Assembly: GCA_002278935.1 (NCBI GenBank)
Contig: NCJL01000009.1
Span: forward strand, 186,001-250,000
Reading direction: 5' to 3'
Length of the DNA: 64,000 nt
Source: Gallionellales bacterium 39-52-133
Lineage (GTDB): Bacteria; Pseudomonadota; Gammaproteobacteria; Burkholderiales; Gallionellaceae
Position 1 is the first letter of the stretch. Every line of letters begins with the position of its first letter. Below are positions 35,760 to 46,013 of this stretch, piece by piece. Below the pieces are notes generated by a model. It was not told where the DNA came from. It saw only the letters and a list, made by a program, of their open reading frames with translations, and did no database searches. The translations under genes and the position numbers were made by a program.

Positions 35760-36611
35760 ATGACTGCTCGCATAATTGACGGCAAAGCCATCTCGCAGGA
35801 AGTGCGCGCCGAATGGAAGCTGCGCGCCGATGCACTGAAAGCACGCGGCATCACGCCCGGCCTGGCGGTCATCATCGTCGGCGAAGATCCCGCTTCCAAA
35901 GTCTATGTAGGCAACAAGATCAAGGCATGCGCCGAACTCGGCATTTATTCCGAGCATCTTGAATTGCCGGCAGACACAACGGAAGTCGAGCTGCTAGCGC
36001 AGATTGCCAAACTCAATGCCGACCCTAAAATTCACGGTTTTCTGGTGCAATTGCCGGTACCGAAGCACATCGATAGCAACAAGGTGCTGCTGGCCATTTC
36101 TCCCGACAAGGATGTGGATGGCTTTCATCCGATGAACGTGGGCGAACTGGTCACCGGCAATCCCAAGTTTCAGCCTTGCACTCCTTTCGGCGTGATGAAG
36201 CTGCTGGAAAAAAGCGGCGTTGAAATCGAGGGCAGGCATGCCGTAGTGGTCGGCCGCAGCAATATCGTCGGCAAGCCGATGGCACTGATGCTGCTGCAGA
36301 AAAACGCCACTGTCACCATCTGCACCTCCAAAACCGTAGACCTCGCCAAATTCACGCGCGATGCCGACATTCTGGTGGTGGCCACCGGCAAGCCGCAAAT
36401 GATTAGCGGCGACATGATCAAGCCCGGCGCCGCCGTGATAGACGTGGGCATCAACCGCCTCGCCAATGGCAAACTGGTGGGCGATGTGGATTTCGACAGC
36501 GCCAGCGCGGTTGCGGGCTGGATTACACCGGTGCCCGGCGGCGTCGGGCCGATGACGATTACCATGCTGGTAGCCAGCACGGTAATGGCTGCAGAACGCA
36601 GCATGGCTTAG
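35760..36611 (+). CDS. folD: Bifunctional methylenetetrahydrofolate dehydrogenase/cyclohydrolase
   Basis: A 283-residue FolD that interconverts 5,10-methylene- and 10-formyl-tetrahydrofolate with NADP. Signatures are the Lys of [21 protein letters not shown], the loop [11 protein letters not shown], and [12 protein letters not shown] near the C-terminus. An AGAGGA-type site precedes the ATG. It ends before an IHF-type repeat and the FKBP gene. Confidence 0.96.
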   Translation: MTARIIDGKAISQEVRAEWKLRADALKARGITPGLAVIIVGEDPASKVYVGNKIKACAELGIYSEHLELPADTTEVELLAQIAKLNADPKIHGFLVQLPVPKHIDSNKVLLAISPDKDVDGFHPMNVGELVTGNPKFQPCTPFGVMKLLEKSGVEIEGRHAVVVGRSNIVGKPMALMLLQKNATVTICTSKTVDLAKFTRDADILVVATGKPQMISGDMIKPGAAVIDVGINRLANGKLVGDVDFDSASAVAGWITPVPGGVGPMTITMLVASTVMAAERSMA

Positions 36612-36613
36612 TG

Positions 36614-36646
36614 TAAAATATTCAATAAAATCAAATATTTACAAAT
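36614..36646 (+). repeat. IHF-type intergenic repeat, copy 3
   Basis: TAAAATATTCAATAAAATCA and onward. The core AATCAAATATTTA (36629-36641) fits the IHF consensus fully. It lies just past the folD stop, in the folD-FKBP gap. Confidence 0.6.
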
Positions 36647-36692
36647 TAACCACCCCATCCCGACAAGGGACACACTTCTAAAGGAAATAAAG

Positions 36693-37031
36693 ATGAGCAC
36701 GATTACCACAGCATCAGGTTTGCAATATGAAGACATCAAAACAGGCAGCGGTGCGACAGCCACAGCAGGCAATATGGTTTCGGTGCATTACACCGGCTGG
36801 TTGACCGATGGCACCAAATTCGATTCCAGCAAAGACAGAAACGAGCCTTTTGATTTCAATCTTGGTGCAGGTCAGGTTATTAAAGGCTGGGATGAAGGCG
36901 TGCAAGGGATGCAGGTTGGCGGCGTACGCAAACTGACGATCCCGGCGGCATTGGGCTACGGCGCACGTGGCGCAGGTGGCGTTATTCCTCCCAATGCGAC
37001 ACTGGTATTTGAAGTAGAATTCCTCGGCTAA
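36693..37031 (+). CDS. FKBP-type peptidyl-prolyl isomerase
   Basis: A 112-residue single-domain FKBP. The fold is clear from [16 protein letters not shown] [38 protein letters not shown] and the ending [13 protein letters not shown] split by VI. It has no signal peptide, so it is cytoplasmic and should speed prolyl isomerisation in protein folding. AAAGGAAAT lies before the ATG. mlaA follows 19 bp downstream. Confidence 0.93.
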   Translation: MSTITTASGLQYEDIKTGSGATATAGNMVSVHYTGWLTDGTKFDSSKDRNEPFDFNLGAGQVIKGWDEGVQGMQVGGVRKLTIPAALGYGARGAGGVIPPNATLVFEVEFLG

Positions 37032-37050
37032 ACGTTAAACCACAGCCTGC

Positions 37051-37773
37051 ATGCCCGTTAATCACTTCAAACTGTTGCCGATATTTTCGCCAGTCCTGTT
37101 ACTGGCAAGTCTGCTATTAGGCGGCTGCTCATCAACCTCGAACAATCCCAAAGATCCGTTTGAGGGATATAACCGCAGCATGTATCAGTTTAACGATACG
37201 CTGGATCGGGCTGTGCTCAAACCGGTTGCACAGGGCTACCAGACTGTCGTGCCATCACCTGCAAGAAAGATGGTGCACAACTTCTTCTCCAACATTGACG
37301 ACATATTCGTCACCGTCAATGACCTGCTGCAATTCAAATTCAAACAGGCTGCCCATGACTTTACGCGTGTATGGGTCAACTCCACGTTTGGTATATTTGG
37401 GCTGTTTAATGTGGCGCACAACCTTGAAAAGCACAATGAAGACTTTGGCCAAACCCTGGGCCATTGGGGTGTAAGCAGCGGCCCGTTTATTGTGTTGCCT
37501 TTGCTTGGCCCCAGCTCGCTGCGCGACGGCACCGGCCTGGCAGTGGACAGCTATTACGGGGTGGTTGAAAATATCGAAGACATTCCCGTGCGCAACAGTC
37601 TTTGGGCGACCAACAAAGTTGATCAGCGCGCCGGGCTGCTCGACACAGAAAAAATTATCGAAGACACCGTGGTGGATCGTTACAGCTTTATCCGCGACGC
37701 TTATCTGATGCGCCGCCAAAGCCTGGTATATGACGGTGATCCGCCACGGGTAAAGTACGACGACGATTACTAA
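37051..37773 (+). CDS. mlaA: MlaA (VacJ) outer-membrane lipoprotein
   Basis: A 240-residue lipoprotein of the Mla phospholipid-transport system, which pulls misplaced phospholipids from the outer leaflet of the outer membrane. The lipobox is LLLGGC; after it come DPFEGYNRSMYQFND, VNSTFGIFGLFNVA, EDFGQTLGHWGV, GPFIVLPLLGPSSLRD and RQRAGLLDTEKI-like DQRAGLLDTEKII. The other Mla genes are not here. A 36-bp palindrome stands downstream. Confidence 0.93.
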   Translation: MPVNHFKLLPIFSPVLLLASLLLGGCSSTSNNPKDPFEGYNRSMYQFNDTLDRAVLKPVAQGYQTVVPSPARKMVHNFFSNIDDIFVTVNDLLQFKFKQAAHDFTRVWVNSTFGIFGLFNVAHNLEKHNEDFGQTLGHWGVSSGPFIVLPLLGPSSLRDGTGLAVDSYYGVVENIEDIPVRNSLWATNKVDQRAGLLDTEKIIEDTVVDRYSFIRDAYLMRRQSLVYDGDPPRVKYDDDY

Positions 37774-37784
37774 GCCCGTTTCTT

Positions 37785-37820
37785 GCCCCTTGTTCAGCCA
37801 TGCATGGCTGAACAAGGGGC
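37785..37820. terminator. Perfect 36-bp palindrome between convergent mlaA and HNH genes
   Basis: GCCCCTTGTTCAGCCATG and its exact inverse complement meet at 37802/37803 with no loop. It covers the stop region of the HNH gene. No T-run follows on either strand, so it is not a standard terminator, but its place between convergent genes fits a shared transcription end or a recombination-prone site. Confidence 0.6.
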
Positions 37821-38171
37821 GCCTAGCACAAAGCTTATGTTTTCGCTGGCCTTTACCTCCCCGCCTGAAGTGACACCTGAACGCCCGGCCGCATCCAACT
37901 GCCTGGCATGTTCGTTTTCATGGCAGTAAATACACAATAACTCCCAGTTGCTTCCATCCGGTGCATTGTTGCTGTGGTTGTGATCGCGGTGATGCACCGT
38001 CAGCTGCTGCAAATTACTGTGCGTAAACTCGCGCGCACAGCGACCGCATACCCAAGGATACAGCTTGAGCGCCCGCTCGCGATAAGTCTCTTCACGCTCT
38101 GCCGCATTGCGGCGTGCTTCTGCAACAATACGGTCCAGCTTGGCATGGTCAGGCGTTTTATTTACCGGCAT
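37794..38171 (-). CDS. yajD: YajD-type HNH nuclease family protein
   Basis: A 125-residue small HNH-fold protein like E. coli YajD. The zinc site is CGRCAREF and CIYCHENEH, and the HNH core is LTVHHRDHNHSNNAPDGSNWELLC. Its substrate is unknown. ATG 38171 has GGAGGGAG just upstream; the longer ORF reads into htpX. The last codons lie inside the 36-bp palindrome, so the C-terminal SAMHG may be an added tail. It is 35 bp downstream of htpX on the same strand. Confidence 0.85.
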   Translation of the reverse strand: MPVNKTPDHAKLDRIVAEARRNAAEREETYRERALKLYPWVCGRCAREFTHSNLQQLTVHHRDHNHSNNAPDGSNWELLCIYCHENEHARQLDAAGRSGVTSGGEVKASENISFVLGAPCSAMHG

Positions 38172-38206
38172 GGCGACTCCCTCCGCTGTTTGTAGTCCGC
38201 TAAAGT

Positions 38207-39097
38207 TTAACGGCCCTCGCGCAACGCTGCAATGCGCTCTTCCAGCGGCGGATGTGTCATAAACAGACGCGAGAAACCACCGCCGCCGGAGATGCCAAAT
38301 GCGGCCATTTTTTCCGGCAGCGCGGAGGGTTCGTGCTTGGCCTTCAGGCGTTCGAGCGCGGCAATCATCTTGTTGCGTCCGGCCAGCGTTGCCGCACCGG
38401 CATCGGCGCGGAATTCGCGCTGGCGCGAGAACCACATCACAATGATACTGGCCAGCACACCCAGCACCACCTGCGCAATTATCTCGGCAACAAAAGCGCC
38501 TATGCCAGGCCCGTGACGGCCGTCATTTTTCAGCAGCACCCGATCCACCAGTATGCCGAACAGCTTGGCAAAGAATATGACAAAGGTATTCACCACGCCC
38601 TGTATCAGCGCCAGCGTCACCATATCACCGTTGGCCACATGGCTCACTTCATGTGCCAGCACGGCCTCGGCCTCATCGCGGCTCATGCTTTGCAGCAAAC
38701 CTGTGCTGACCGCAACCAGCGCATTATTGCGGTTCCAGCCGGTGGCAAAAGCGTTTACATCCGGCGCATCGTAAATCGCCACTTCCGGCATGCCGATACC
38801 GGCTGCCTGGGACTGGCGCTTTACCGTATCAAGCAGCCAGCGTTCTGTCGGATCGATCGGGCTTGTAATCACCTGCGCGTTTACCATGCGCTTGGCCGAC
38901 CATTTGGACATCAGCAGCGAAATAATGGAGCCCGAGAAACCAATCACCATCGACAGAATCAGCAGCGAATCAAACTTGATCGCACCGCTCTCATCCAGGA
39001 TGCGATCCACGCCCAGCAGGCGCAGGGTAATGCTGATCACCAGCAATACCGCGAGGTTAGTCAGGATAAACAGGCCAATTCGTTTCATATCCGTCAA
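38207..39097 (-). CDS. htpX: Membrane zinc metalloprotease HtpX
   Basis: A 296-residue M48 protease of the inner membrane that degrades misfolded membrane proteins. It has N-terminal hydrophobic helices, the HExxH site in [13 protein letters not shown], two more transmembrane helices, and the third ligand Glu in [10 protein letters not shown]. Starts at 39097 or 39088 (MKRIGLFI) are both possible. It is divergent from the mutarotase gene. Confidence 0.95.
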   Translation of the reverse strand: MTDMKRIGLFILTNLAVLLVISITLRLLGVDRILDESGAIKFDSLLILSMVIGFSGSIISLLMSKWSAKRMVNAQVITSPIDPTERWLLDTVKRQSQAAGIGMPEVAIYDAPDVNAFATGWNRNNALVAVSTGLLQSMSRDEAEAVLAHEVSHVANGDMVTLALIQGVVNTFVIFFAKLFGILVDRVLLKNDGRHGPGIGAFVAEIIAQVVLGVLASIIVMWFSRQREFRADAGAATLAGRNKMIAALERLKAKHEPSALPEKMAAFGISGGGGFSRLFMTHPPLEERIAALREGR

Positions 39098-39278
39098 TCT
39101 CCAAAAATTTGATTATTCATGCAACTATATTATCTTCACGTGCGCAAGGTTGAGACGATTCAATTTTATTCAAGGCCGCAACCGGGAAAAATATCCCCTG
39201 GCCCGCAATATTCAAATGCTCTGGACACACAAAGCTGATTACGGCGAAAATACGAGTCTTAACCAACAGGATCCCAAC

Positions 39279-40184
39279 ATGACACTTGCAGAACTCAACC
39301 AGCAATTCGGTATCAGCAACCATTTAAAGTTCAGCGAAATTTCCGGCGGCCTGATTGCGGCAGAAATCGGCAATGCACATGCCAGCGCCAGCATCGCGCT
39401 GCAGGGCGCGCATTTGATGACCTACCAGCCGCACGGGCACGAGCCTGTTATCTGGTTATCCAAATATGCCAAATTTGCCGCGGGCAAATCCATACGCGGC
39501 GGCGTACCCATCTGCTGGCCGTGGTTTGGCCCGCATGCCACCGATGCCAAACTGCCAGGCCATGGCTATGCACGCACTGTGATGTGGAAAGTGCTGGCTG
39601 CAAAAGCCCTGCCCGATGGCGCGACTTTCATCAGCTTTGGTCTGGTCGACACCGATGCCACCCGTGCGCAGTGGCCGTATCCTTCCAGCGTTCAGATTGA
39701 AATGACGATAGGCAAAACCCTGCGCATTGAGCTGGTCACACATAACAGCGGCAAGCAGGCCTTTGCGCTGGGCGAGGCACTGCACACTTACTTCCATATC
39801 AGCGATGTGGCGCAAATGACTATTCGCGGCCTGGAAGGCTGTGACTATCTGGATAAAGTGGGAGAACCTGCCCGCAGAACACAGCAGGACGGCATCGTGA
39901 TTGAAAGTGAAGTGGATCGTGTCTATGTTGACACCAGTGCTGATTGCGTTATTGAAGACCGCGGCCTGAAGCGCGCGATCCGCATCGCCAAGCAAGGCAG
40001 TCTCTCAACGGTAGTGTGGAACCCGTGGACAGAGAAAGCCGACAAGATGGGCGACTTCGGTCACGAAGGCCATCGCGGCATGGTCTGTGTGGAAAGCGCC
40101 AATGCCTTTGAAAACGTGGTGAATGTTGCCGCCGGTGAGACCCATCGTCTGGTGGTGGTTTACAGCGTGGAAGCGTTGAAATAG
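39279..40184 (+). CDS. D-hexose-6-phosphate mutarotase (YeaD-like)
   Basis: A 301-residue aldose-1-epimerase-fold enzyme that converts alpha and beta anomers of hexose 6-phosphates. RGGVPICWPWFGPH, GHGYARTVMW, HTYFHISD with the catalytic His, and the late Glu region VVNVAAGETHRL are visible. I chose the ATG at 39279, preceding MTLAELNQQFG, as this starts the conserved fold; the 464-codon ORF runs back into htpX sequence on the other strand. A terminator follows at 40280-40309. Confidence 0.88.
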   Translation: MTLAELNQQFGISNHLKFSEISGGLIAAEIGNAHASASIALQGAHLMTYQPHGHEPVIWLSKYAKFAAGKSIRGGVPICWPWFGPHATDAKLPGHGYARTVMWKVLAAKALPDGATFISFGLVDTDATRAQWPYPSSVQIEMTIGKTLRIELVTHNSGKQAFALGEALHTYFHISDVAQMTIRGLEGCDYLDKVGEPARRTQQDGIVIESEVDRVYVDTSADCVIEDRGLKRAIRIAKQGSLSTVVWNPWTEKADKMGDFGHEGHRGMVCVESANAFENVVNVAAGETHRLVVVYSVEALK

Positions 40185-40231
40185 CTCGGGCAGCTTCCGG
40201 GCGAATACCTGTCGCCCGCAACCCGCATCTC

Positions 40232-40262
40232 TAAAATATTGAATAAAATCAAATACTTGCAG
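40232..40262 (+). repeat. IHF-type intergenic repeat, copy 4
   Basis: TAAAATATTGAATAAAATCA and onward. The core AATCAAATACTTG (40247-40259) fits the IHF consensus. It lies about 50 bp past the mutarotase stop and shortly before the terminator. Confidence 0.6.
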
Positions 40263-40280
40263 TTTTTAAGCTCCAATAAA

Positions 40281-40309
40281 AAGAGCCGTTTGCAGCGGCT
40301 CTTTTTTTA
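40281..40309 (+). terminator. Rho-independent terminator after the mutarotase gene
   Basis: AAGAGCCG, loop TTTGCAG, CGGCTCTT, then a T-run of seven. The A-run before it and the T-run after make it potentially bidirectional, serving the convergent sulfatase gene too. Confidence 0.92.
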
Positions 40310-40351
40310 TTTACGGTGCTATGTCGAACCGCAGATTTCTGACTCCTGACA

Positions 40352-42370
40352 CTAGGGCGTACGCAAAGTATCGCGCACATTCCAGTCCAGCAGGCCCAGA
40401 CGCGCCCTCTCCTGCGCATCATCCTTCGCATCAAAACGGCAGGATTCATCGGCTTTCGCGTCGCCTGGTGTGCATACAAAAGAAGCGGGATTACCCAGCG
40501 TCCAGATACCCTTGGCATTGCGTGCCATGCCGTAGTATCTCAGGCTGCGCGGCGCATTCAGAGCAGCGTTATCCTGCTTCGCGGGGTTGAGCAACAGATT
40601 GCGTCCGGTATTGACATAGCCACCATTCACGCCCAGCAAGGGAAACAGCGTGGGAAACATGTCGCGATGGCTGGCAGGCAGCTTGCGCTGCGTGCCGCAG
40701 GCTATGCCGTCGCCCCAGAAAATAAAGGGTACCTGCCCTTCCAGGTAATGACGGTCCGGGGAGGTATACAGACCGAAGCTGCGCGCATTATGGTCGCCGG
40801 TTGCGGCAATAACAGTATTGTCACGCAGCGGCCCCGAGCGCACCTCCTGCACAAATTCACCCAGCAAGTCTGTGGAGTAGTGGTAGGAGTCCAGATTGAG
40901 TTCCAGCGTGTCGGAAATACGCTCCCCACCCCACTTGTCCATATTGCGTTTCACACGCTGGTAATCCGGCGGCAAGTCGTAGGGAGGATGGTTGGTGGAG
41001 GTGAGCACAAAAACAAACAGCGGTTTGTTGTCCTGCCGTTTCTTCAGTCGCTCCGACACATATTTAAAAACATAGCTGTCCCACACGCCCCAGATTTCCA
41101 GCGTGGCTTCGGGATACGCTGCCTGGAGATTGTTGGCGTCGATGACCTCGTCGAAGCCTTGCGTCTTCAGCACACGATCCAGGTTGCGCCAGCCCGAGAG
41201 CGCCGAGGTTACAAAAACGGTGTGATAACCGGCACGCTTCATCACCAGCGGAATAGTCCACGGAATAGGTGTTTTCCCCTGGGGGCCCAGTGTCAGTGGC
41301 GTGATCGGCGTAGAAAACAGGATGGCTTCCAGTGCCGGATGGGTACCCGGCTCCGCAGAATCCACATTGGAAAAATGACAGGCTTCAGTCATGGTTGGCG
41401 CCAGTCGTCCGAGCACATCAAAATCTTGCGCCTGATAAAGTATCGGCTCTGCACTCCACGATTCCATCAGGAAAAACAGCATGTTTTTCTTGTGCGTAGC
41501 GGGCTGATCAACACCATTAACCATCAGCGCTTCGTGCAGCGCTTTCTCATCCGCAGCTTCTATGCCCAGTTCGCGCGCAGCCTGCATCGGCGAACCAAAG
41601 CCAAGTCGCTTGAGCCCCAGCAGCGGATCGCTCAGGTCCTGGGAGTCGCGACGGCTATCCCAGGCAAATTTCAGCGCAGTCACGCCGTTGGGCACCATGT
41701 CGTTCAGAAACTGCGACGTTGTCACCGAGACATTCTGCTTGCCCAGCGCCATCGCGCGCAGCGTGCCCTTGATGGTCATCACCAGCATGAGCATGCCCAG
41801 CAGCACAGCCAGCAGCGTTAACCAGAGCGGAGATTTGTAAGCGGCAAGCAAGCGGCTTAAGCGAGTAAACAGCCAGCGACGCGCAATGATGGCAGCCAGG
41901 CTGAGACCGAACAGAATAGCCAGCGTGAGCACTACCGGAAAATCGCTCCAGATGGTCTGCACAATGGCCTTGGTGTCGTCCTCGAAAAAACCGAAGACGA
42001 TCGCATCTATCGGTGTCTTGTAAAAACCGAAGTAATGCAGATTGACGAGGGAGGTAAAAACAAACAGAACGGCGATGGTACCGGCTATCCAGCCATGAAA
42101 TCGAGTCGGCAAGATGAGCAACACCGGCAAAAACAACACTGCCGCCGCCGCGCTGACCTTCAGATCAAAGCGAGCACCCTGCAGCACTACAGCAAAAAGC
42201 TCCGACCACGGCGCCTCAAAACCGGGAGGCCAGTGCCAGAAGAGCTGCATCACCCGCAGCAGGGACAATGCGACTGCCACACACACAACGATGACCCATG
42301 CCTGCAGAATGGCGGTGGAGAGAGCGGCAACAGATTGCCGCACAAACAGGCGAGGGGAAAAATTATTCAT
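40352..42370 (-). CDS. LTA-synthase-like sulfatase-family membrane protein
   Basis: A 672-residue membrane protein with about five N-terminal transmembrane helices and a large periplasmic sulfatase/phosphoglycerol-transferase domain of the LtaS/MdoB type. Metal and nucleophile regions appear in LFFLMESWSAEP, EPGTHPALEAIL (in place of the usual GTxxS), VFTSTNHPPYDL-like VLTSTNHPPYDLP and ATGDHNARS. It may transfer phosphoglycerol or phosphoethanolamine to an envelope glycan, such as periplasmic glucans. It stands alone, 89 bp from efp, on the same strand. Confidence 0.82.
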   Translation of the reverse strand: MNNFSPRLFVRQSVAALSTAILQAWVIVVCVAVALSLLRVMQLFWHWPPGFEAPWSELFAVVLQGARFDLKVSAAAAVLFLPVLLILPTRFHGWIAGTIAVLFVFTSLVNLHYFGFYKTPIDAIVFGFFEDDTKAIVQTIWSDFPVVLTLAILFGLSLAAIIARRWLFTRLSRLLAAYKSPLWLTLLAVLLGMLMLVMTIKGTLRAMALGKQNVSVTTSQFLNDMVPNGVTALKFAWDSRRDSQDLSDPLLGLKRLGFGSPMQAARELGIEAADEKALHEALMVNGVDQPATHKKNMLFFLMESWSAEPILYQAQDFDVLGRLAPTMTEACHFSNVDSAEPGTHPALEAILFSTPITPLTLGPQGKTPIPWTIPLVMKRAGYHTVFVTSALSGWRNLDRVLKTQGFDEVIDANNLQAAYPEATLEIWGVWDSYVFKYVSERLKKRQDNKPLFVFVLTSTNHPPYDLPPDYQRVKRNMDKWGGERISDTLELNLDSYHYSTDLLGEFVQEVRSGPLRDNTVIAATGDHNARSFGLYTSPDRHYLEGQVPFIFWGDGIACGTQRKLPASHRDMFPTLFPLLGVNGGYVNTGRNLLLNPAKQDNAALNAPRSLRYYGMARNAKGIWTLGNPASFVCTPGDAKADESCRFDAKDDAQERARLGLLDWNVRDTLRTP

Positions 42371-42459
42371 TGGTTTTCAAGCATCCGTGTACCACGATCA
42401 ATCACTCAGTATCACAGCACACAAAAGCGTAACAACCAGAAGACAAGGCCGGGCGGCTG

Positions 42460-43020
42460 TTAAGCCAGTACGCGCTTTTTGAATTCGTTGGTGCGGGTGT
42501 CGATTTCGATTTTATCGCCGATTTCGATAAAGGCTGCCACAGGCAATTCAAATCCGGTATTCAGCTTGGCCGGCTTCATCACCTTGCCCGAGGTATCGCC
42601 ACGCACGGCTGGCTCGGTGTAAATCACTTCGCGCACGATGGTGTTCTCCAGTTCAACGGAAATTGCCTTGTCGTTGTAAAACACCACTTCACAAGTCATG
42701 CCGTCTTCGATGTAATTGATTGCGTCGCCGAGATTGTCTTTTTCCACTTCGTACTGGTTAAAGTCGGCATCCATGAACACATACATAGGATCGGCGAAGT
42801 AGGAGTAGGTGCACTCCTTGCGCTCCAGCATCACCTGTTCAAACTTGTCATCCGCCTTGAAAATATTTTCACTGGGCGCGTCGGTCAGCAAGTTCTTGAA
42901 TTTCATTTTAACCACGGAGCCGCTGCGACCGGAGCGGCTATATTCGGCTTTCTGGATAACCAGTGGCGCGTCACCAACCATTACTACATTACCTGCACGG
43001 AGTTCTTGAGCGATTTTCAT
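42460..43020 (-). CDS. efp: Elongation factor P
   Basis: A 186-residue EF-P that relieves ribosome stalling at polyproline stretches. The modification loop reads SRSGRSGSV with Arg at residue 32, the acceptor for rhamnose from EarP, rather than the Lys34 of E. coli. The OB domains ([20 protein letters not shown] and [11 protein letters not shown]) are complete. It lies 17 bp after earP on the same strand, so writer and target are encoded together. Confidence 0.97.
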   Translation of the reverse strand: MKIAQELRAGNVVMVGDAPLVIQKAEYSRSGRSGSVVKMKFKNLLTDAPSENIFKADDKFEQVMLERKECTYSYFADPMYVFMDADFNQYEVEKDNLGDAINYIEDGMTCEVVFYNDKAISVELENTIVREVIYTEPAVRGDTSGKVMKPAKLNTGFELPVAAFIEIGDKIEIDTRTNEFKKRVLA

Positions 43021-43037
43021 CTGTATTCTGCCTAAAG

Positions 43038-44231
43038 CTAATTTTTGAAAGGGGCGATTCTACCAACTCTGAGCGAAAAATCCAGTAAATTCAATGCAAG
43101 ATTATTACCGGACAATTTTTCCACCCACGCGCTGGCATGCAAGCGAAGCATAGACTGGTGCAGCACAAAATCGTTCCATATCAATGCATAGTCAGGAATA
43201 CCGGTCTGGCTGTGTGCTTCGCCCGTATTCCAGGCCAGCCACAGCGCACGCAAAGCATGTGCGCTATCCGGTTCCAGCCCCGCACAGTACAACTCCAGCA
43301 GCGCCTGCAGCTTCTGCATATGCACGCCGTCATGTTGCGGATATATTTGCCAGACAAAGGGCTTGCCTGCCCACTGCGCGCGCACACAGGAGTCTTCACC
43401 GCGCACAAAGTTGCAATCGCAGGCCCACAACAGCTTGTCATACTCTTCCTGCTCGACAAACGGCAGCACCTGCACGCGCAGCATGCCGTGCTGCAGCACA
43501 TCTCCCGCCGCGAGGCGCTCCCGCCCGAAGAACCGCGCCAGTTGCGGCAAAATTCGCCCTTCCGGCACCAGGCACGCAAGCGGAGACAGCCCCTCCGCCC
43601 ACGTGGCAAGCAGCCCCTGCAAGGCCGAATTTTCATAGCTGAAGAGCGACACGCGCAACTCGCCAGGCCGACGGGCAGGCACCTTCAGGCTCTGCCAGTA
43701 TTGTTCCTGCATGCTGCTGTCCGACTGGAATGCATCGCGCCGTGCCAGCAGATCACGCTCCAGGATCAGCCCGCCTGTATTCGCGGCAAATCCGGGGAAA
43801 AAGAAATACTTGATCAGAGGCAAACGCGGATGGGGTGAAGGCAAACCATGGCAACCGGCCACCCAGTTTTCAGCACTGAGATACTCAAGATTCAGCCATA
43901 CCGGCTTATGTTCCTGCGCTGCCATCGCGAGCACGTAGCGCTCCGGCAATTCGCAGGCAAAGGATTCAATTACCAGCTGCGCCGGAATTACCTCGGCAAA
44001 GGCAACGCCCCAATGCCGTATTTCCACTCCGCGACGCTGCTGCAATGGCAAAGCGGGATCGACTTCCGCACACAGCTTGCGCAGACTGGGCAGATCATCG
44101 ACCCACAATCTGACAGCCAGTCCATGTTCACTGGACAGCTGTCTGGCAAGTCGCCAGCAGACACCTATGTCTCCATAGTTGTCTACCACTGTGCAGAAAA
44201 TGTCACATGCAATTATTTTTTGTACATTCAT
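43038..44231 (-). CDS. earP: EF-P arginine rhamnosyltransferase EarP
   Basis: A 397-residue inverting glycosyltransferase that attaches rhamnose from dTDP-rhamnose to Arg32 of [24 protein letters not shown] carries the active-site Asp; the nucleotide-sugar region has [25 protein letters not shown] with conserved Asp and Glu. Length fits the family. It is followed directly by efp, whose loop has the matching Arg. dTDP-rhamnose synthesis genes are outside the window. Confidence 0.95.
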   Translation of the reverse strand: MNVQKIIACDIFCTVVDNYGDIGVCWRLARQLSSEHGLAVRLWVDDLPSLRKLCAEVDPALPLQQRRGVEIRHWGVAFAEVIPAQLVIESFACELPERYVLAMAAQEHKPVWLNLEYLSAENWVAGCHGLPSPHPRLPLIKYFFFPGFAANTGGLILERDLLARRDAFQSDSSMQEQYWQSLKVPARRPGELRVSLFSYENSALQGLLATWAEGLSPLACLVPEGRILPQLARFFGRERLAAGDVLQHGMLRVQVLPFVEQEEYDKLLWACDCNFVRGEDSCVRAQWAGKPFVWQIYPQHDGVHMQKLQALLELYCAGLEPDSAHALRALWLAWNTGEAHSQTGIPDYALIWNDFVLHQSMLRLHASAWVEKLSGNNLALNLLDFSLRVGRIAPFKN

Positions 44232-44407
44232 TTTAATTCGCCGACCGGCCTGAAAATCATTTAAACAAGCCTCATCTGGGCTGAACCGTATTCATCTTTT
44301 AGTTTTGCCCACCATGCCAGACTTTTCAGCAAAGTCCAAACAGATTCATAGCCTTGACGCTACCCCGCCGCCTCGACTATTATCCAGACAACTTAATCAT
44401 TAACTGG

Positions 44408-45937
44408 ATGCCAGCCTTGCGACTTAATCGACTGCTACTACTTTCAATTATTGCTTTATCGGGCTGCGCCTCTATCCCGGAGCAAAAATCCACTAATGAA
44501 ACACTCAAAAATACTCCATTAGCAAGCAGCCAGCAGCCACCGGCTATTCCAGAAGCAACAGCAGTGCAGCAGCAAGCACCAGCCGTACAAATATCCTCTC
44601 CTGTTCCGGCAACACCTCCTGCAGCAAGCGAAAACCCGGCTACTACCGCATCCGCCACTGACACCTCCAACGAGATTGATGTGTGGCAGCGCATACGCAA
44701 CGGTTATCGCATGAGCGAACAGGATAGCAAACTGATTGCGCGTTACGAGCAATGGTATGCCAGACAGCCTGAATATGTAGGCCGCATGACCGACCGTGCG
44801 AAGCGTTACTTATACTTCATCGTTGAAGAAGTTGAAAAACGCGGCATGCCTATGGAAATTGCCATTCTGCCGATGATAGAAAGCGCATTTTATCCGGGCG
44901 CCTACTCTACCGCACGCGCTTCCGGCATCTGGCAGTTTATTCCGTCTACCGGCAAAAACTTTGGCATGCAGCAGAACTGGTGGTACGACGGCCGTCGCGA
45001 CGTTCTCAGCGCAACCAAGGGCGCGCTGGATTATCTGCAGAAACTGCACGACCAGTTTGGCGAATGGGATCTTGCGCTGGCCGCTTACAACTGCGGTGAA
45101 AATTGCATCATGCGCGCACAGGCACGCAATCGTAAACTTCACCGCCCGACCAACTATGCAAGCCTGAAGCTCCCCAAGGAAACGCGTCAATACGTGCCCA
45201 AATTAATGGCCGTCAAAAACATCATCAGCTATCCTGAAAATTTTGGTCTTGTGTTGACCGATGTGCCCAACAAACCTTACTTTGCCGTTGTAAATACCGC
45301 ACGCCATATCGACGTAGAACTGGCTGCCGAAATGGCCGGCATCTCGATGGAAGAATTTTCAGCGCTGAATCCCGCACATAATCGCCCGGTCATTCTGCAA
45401 AAGAACAATGAAGTTTTATTACTGCCGGTTGAAAATGTAGAAATTTTCCAGGCGAATCTGGAACGTGCCGAACAACCGCTGGTTTCCTGGCAGGCTTGCC
45501 CGACAAAGAAAGGGGATGATCTGGACGATATAGCCATACGCTATGGCATCACCACTGAAAGACTGAGGTCCGTCAACGGCATCCACCGCAGTGTAAGGGC
45601 CAGCAACGGCCAGACGCTGCTGGTTCCGCTGAATGGAGAACAGCCCGCAAGCGAATTTATCGCATTCAACACCCATCTGCCGCCTACCGACAACAGCCTG
45701 CTGAATGCCATCCGCCATACTGTACGCAAAGGCGATACATTAAGCGCGATTGCACGCCGTTATCGTGTAAAACTATCCAGCCTGCAAAGCTGGAACAGGG
45801 GCGTCAGGATACTGAGACCCGGCCAGCATATCCTCGTCGCCAAGCCAGCCCATGTGCAGCAGGCATCCAAAACTGACCGCAATATCAAAAGAGCGACGAC
45901 CCGCAGCAGAAAAACCAATCAGCCTGCGAAAATGTAA
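44408..45937 (+). CDS. mltD: MltD-type lytic transglycosylase with LysM repeats
   Basis: A 509-residue membrane-bound murein lytic transglycosylase. A lipoprotein signal (lipobox LSGCAS) is followed by an Ala/Pro-rich linker and the SLT domain, with catalytic Glu in MIESAFYPGAYSTARASGIW and QFIPSTGKNFGM, and AAYNCGE. The C-terminal half has about three LysM modules that bind peptidoglycan, the last one (HTVRKGDTLSAIARRYRV) being the clearest, and ends in a basic tail. I prefer ATG 44408 because it gives a normal signal sequence. A terminator follows. Confidence 0.92.
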   Translation: MPALRLNRLLLLSIIALSGCASIPEQKSTNETLKNTPLASSQQPPAIPEATAVQQQAPAVQISSPVPATPPAASENPATTASATDTSNEIDVWQRIRNGYRMSEQDSKLIARYEQWYARQPEYVGRMTDRAKRYLYFIVEEVEKRGMPMEIAILPMIESAFYPGAYSTARASGIWQFIPSTGKNFGMQQNWWYDGRRDVLSATKGALDYLQKLHDQFGEWDLALAAYNCGENCIMRAQARNRKLHRPTNYASLKLPKETRQYVPKLMAVKNIISYPENFGLVLTDVPNKPYFAVVNTARHIDVELAAEMAGISMEEFSALNPAHNRPVILQKNNEVLLLPVENVEIFQANLERAEQPLVSWQACPTKKGDDLDDIAIRYGITTERLRSVNGIHRSVRASNGQTLLVPLNGEQPASEFIAFNTHLPPTDNSLLNAIRHTVRKGDTLSAIARRYRVKLSSLQSWNRGVRILRPGQHILVAKPAHVQQASKTDRNIKRATTRSRKTNQPAKM

Positions 45938-45949
45938 ATCTCTGATTGC

Positions 45950-45997
45950 TCTGGCACCAGACACACGCCTGGAGTCAGTGTTGGTGCCAGAATTTTT
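45950..45997 (+). terminator. Rho-independent terminator after mltD
   Basis: TCTGGCACCA, 22-base loop, TGGTGCCAGA, then ATTTTT. Ten base pairs; the long loop lowers confidence slightly. It lies between convergent mltD and yejF. Confidence 0.75.
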
Positions 45998-46013
45998 CTG
46001 CAAAACTCAACAT

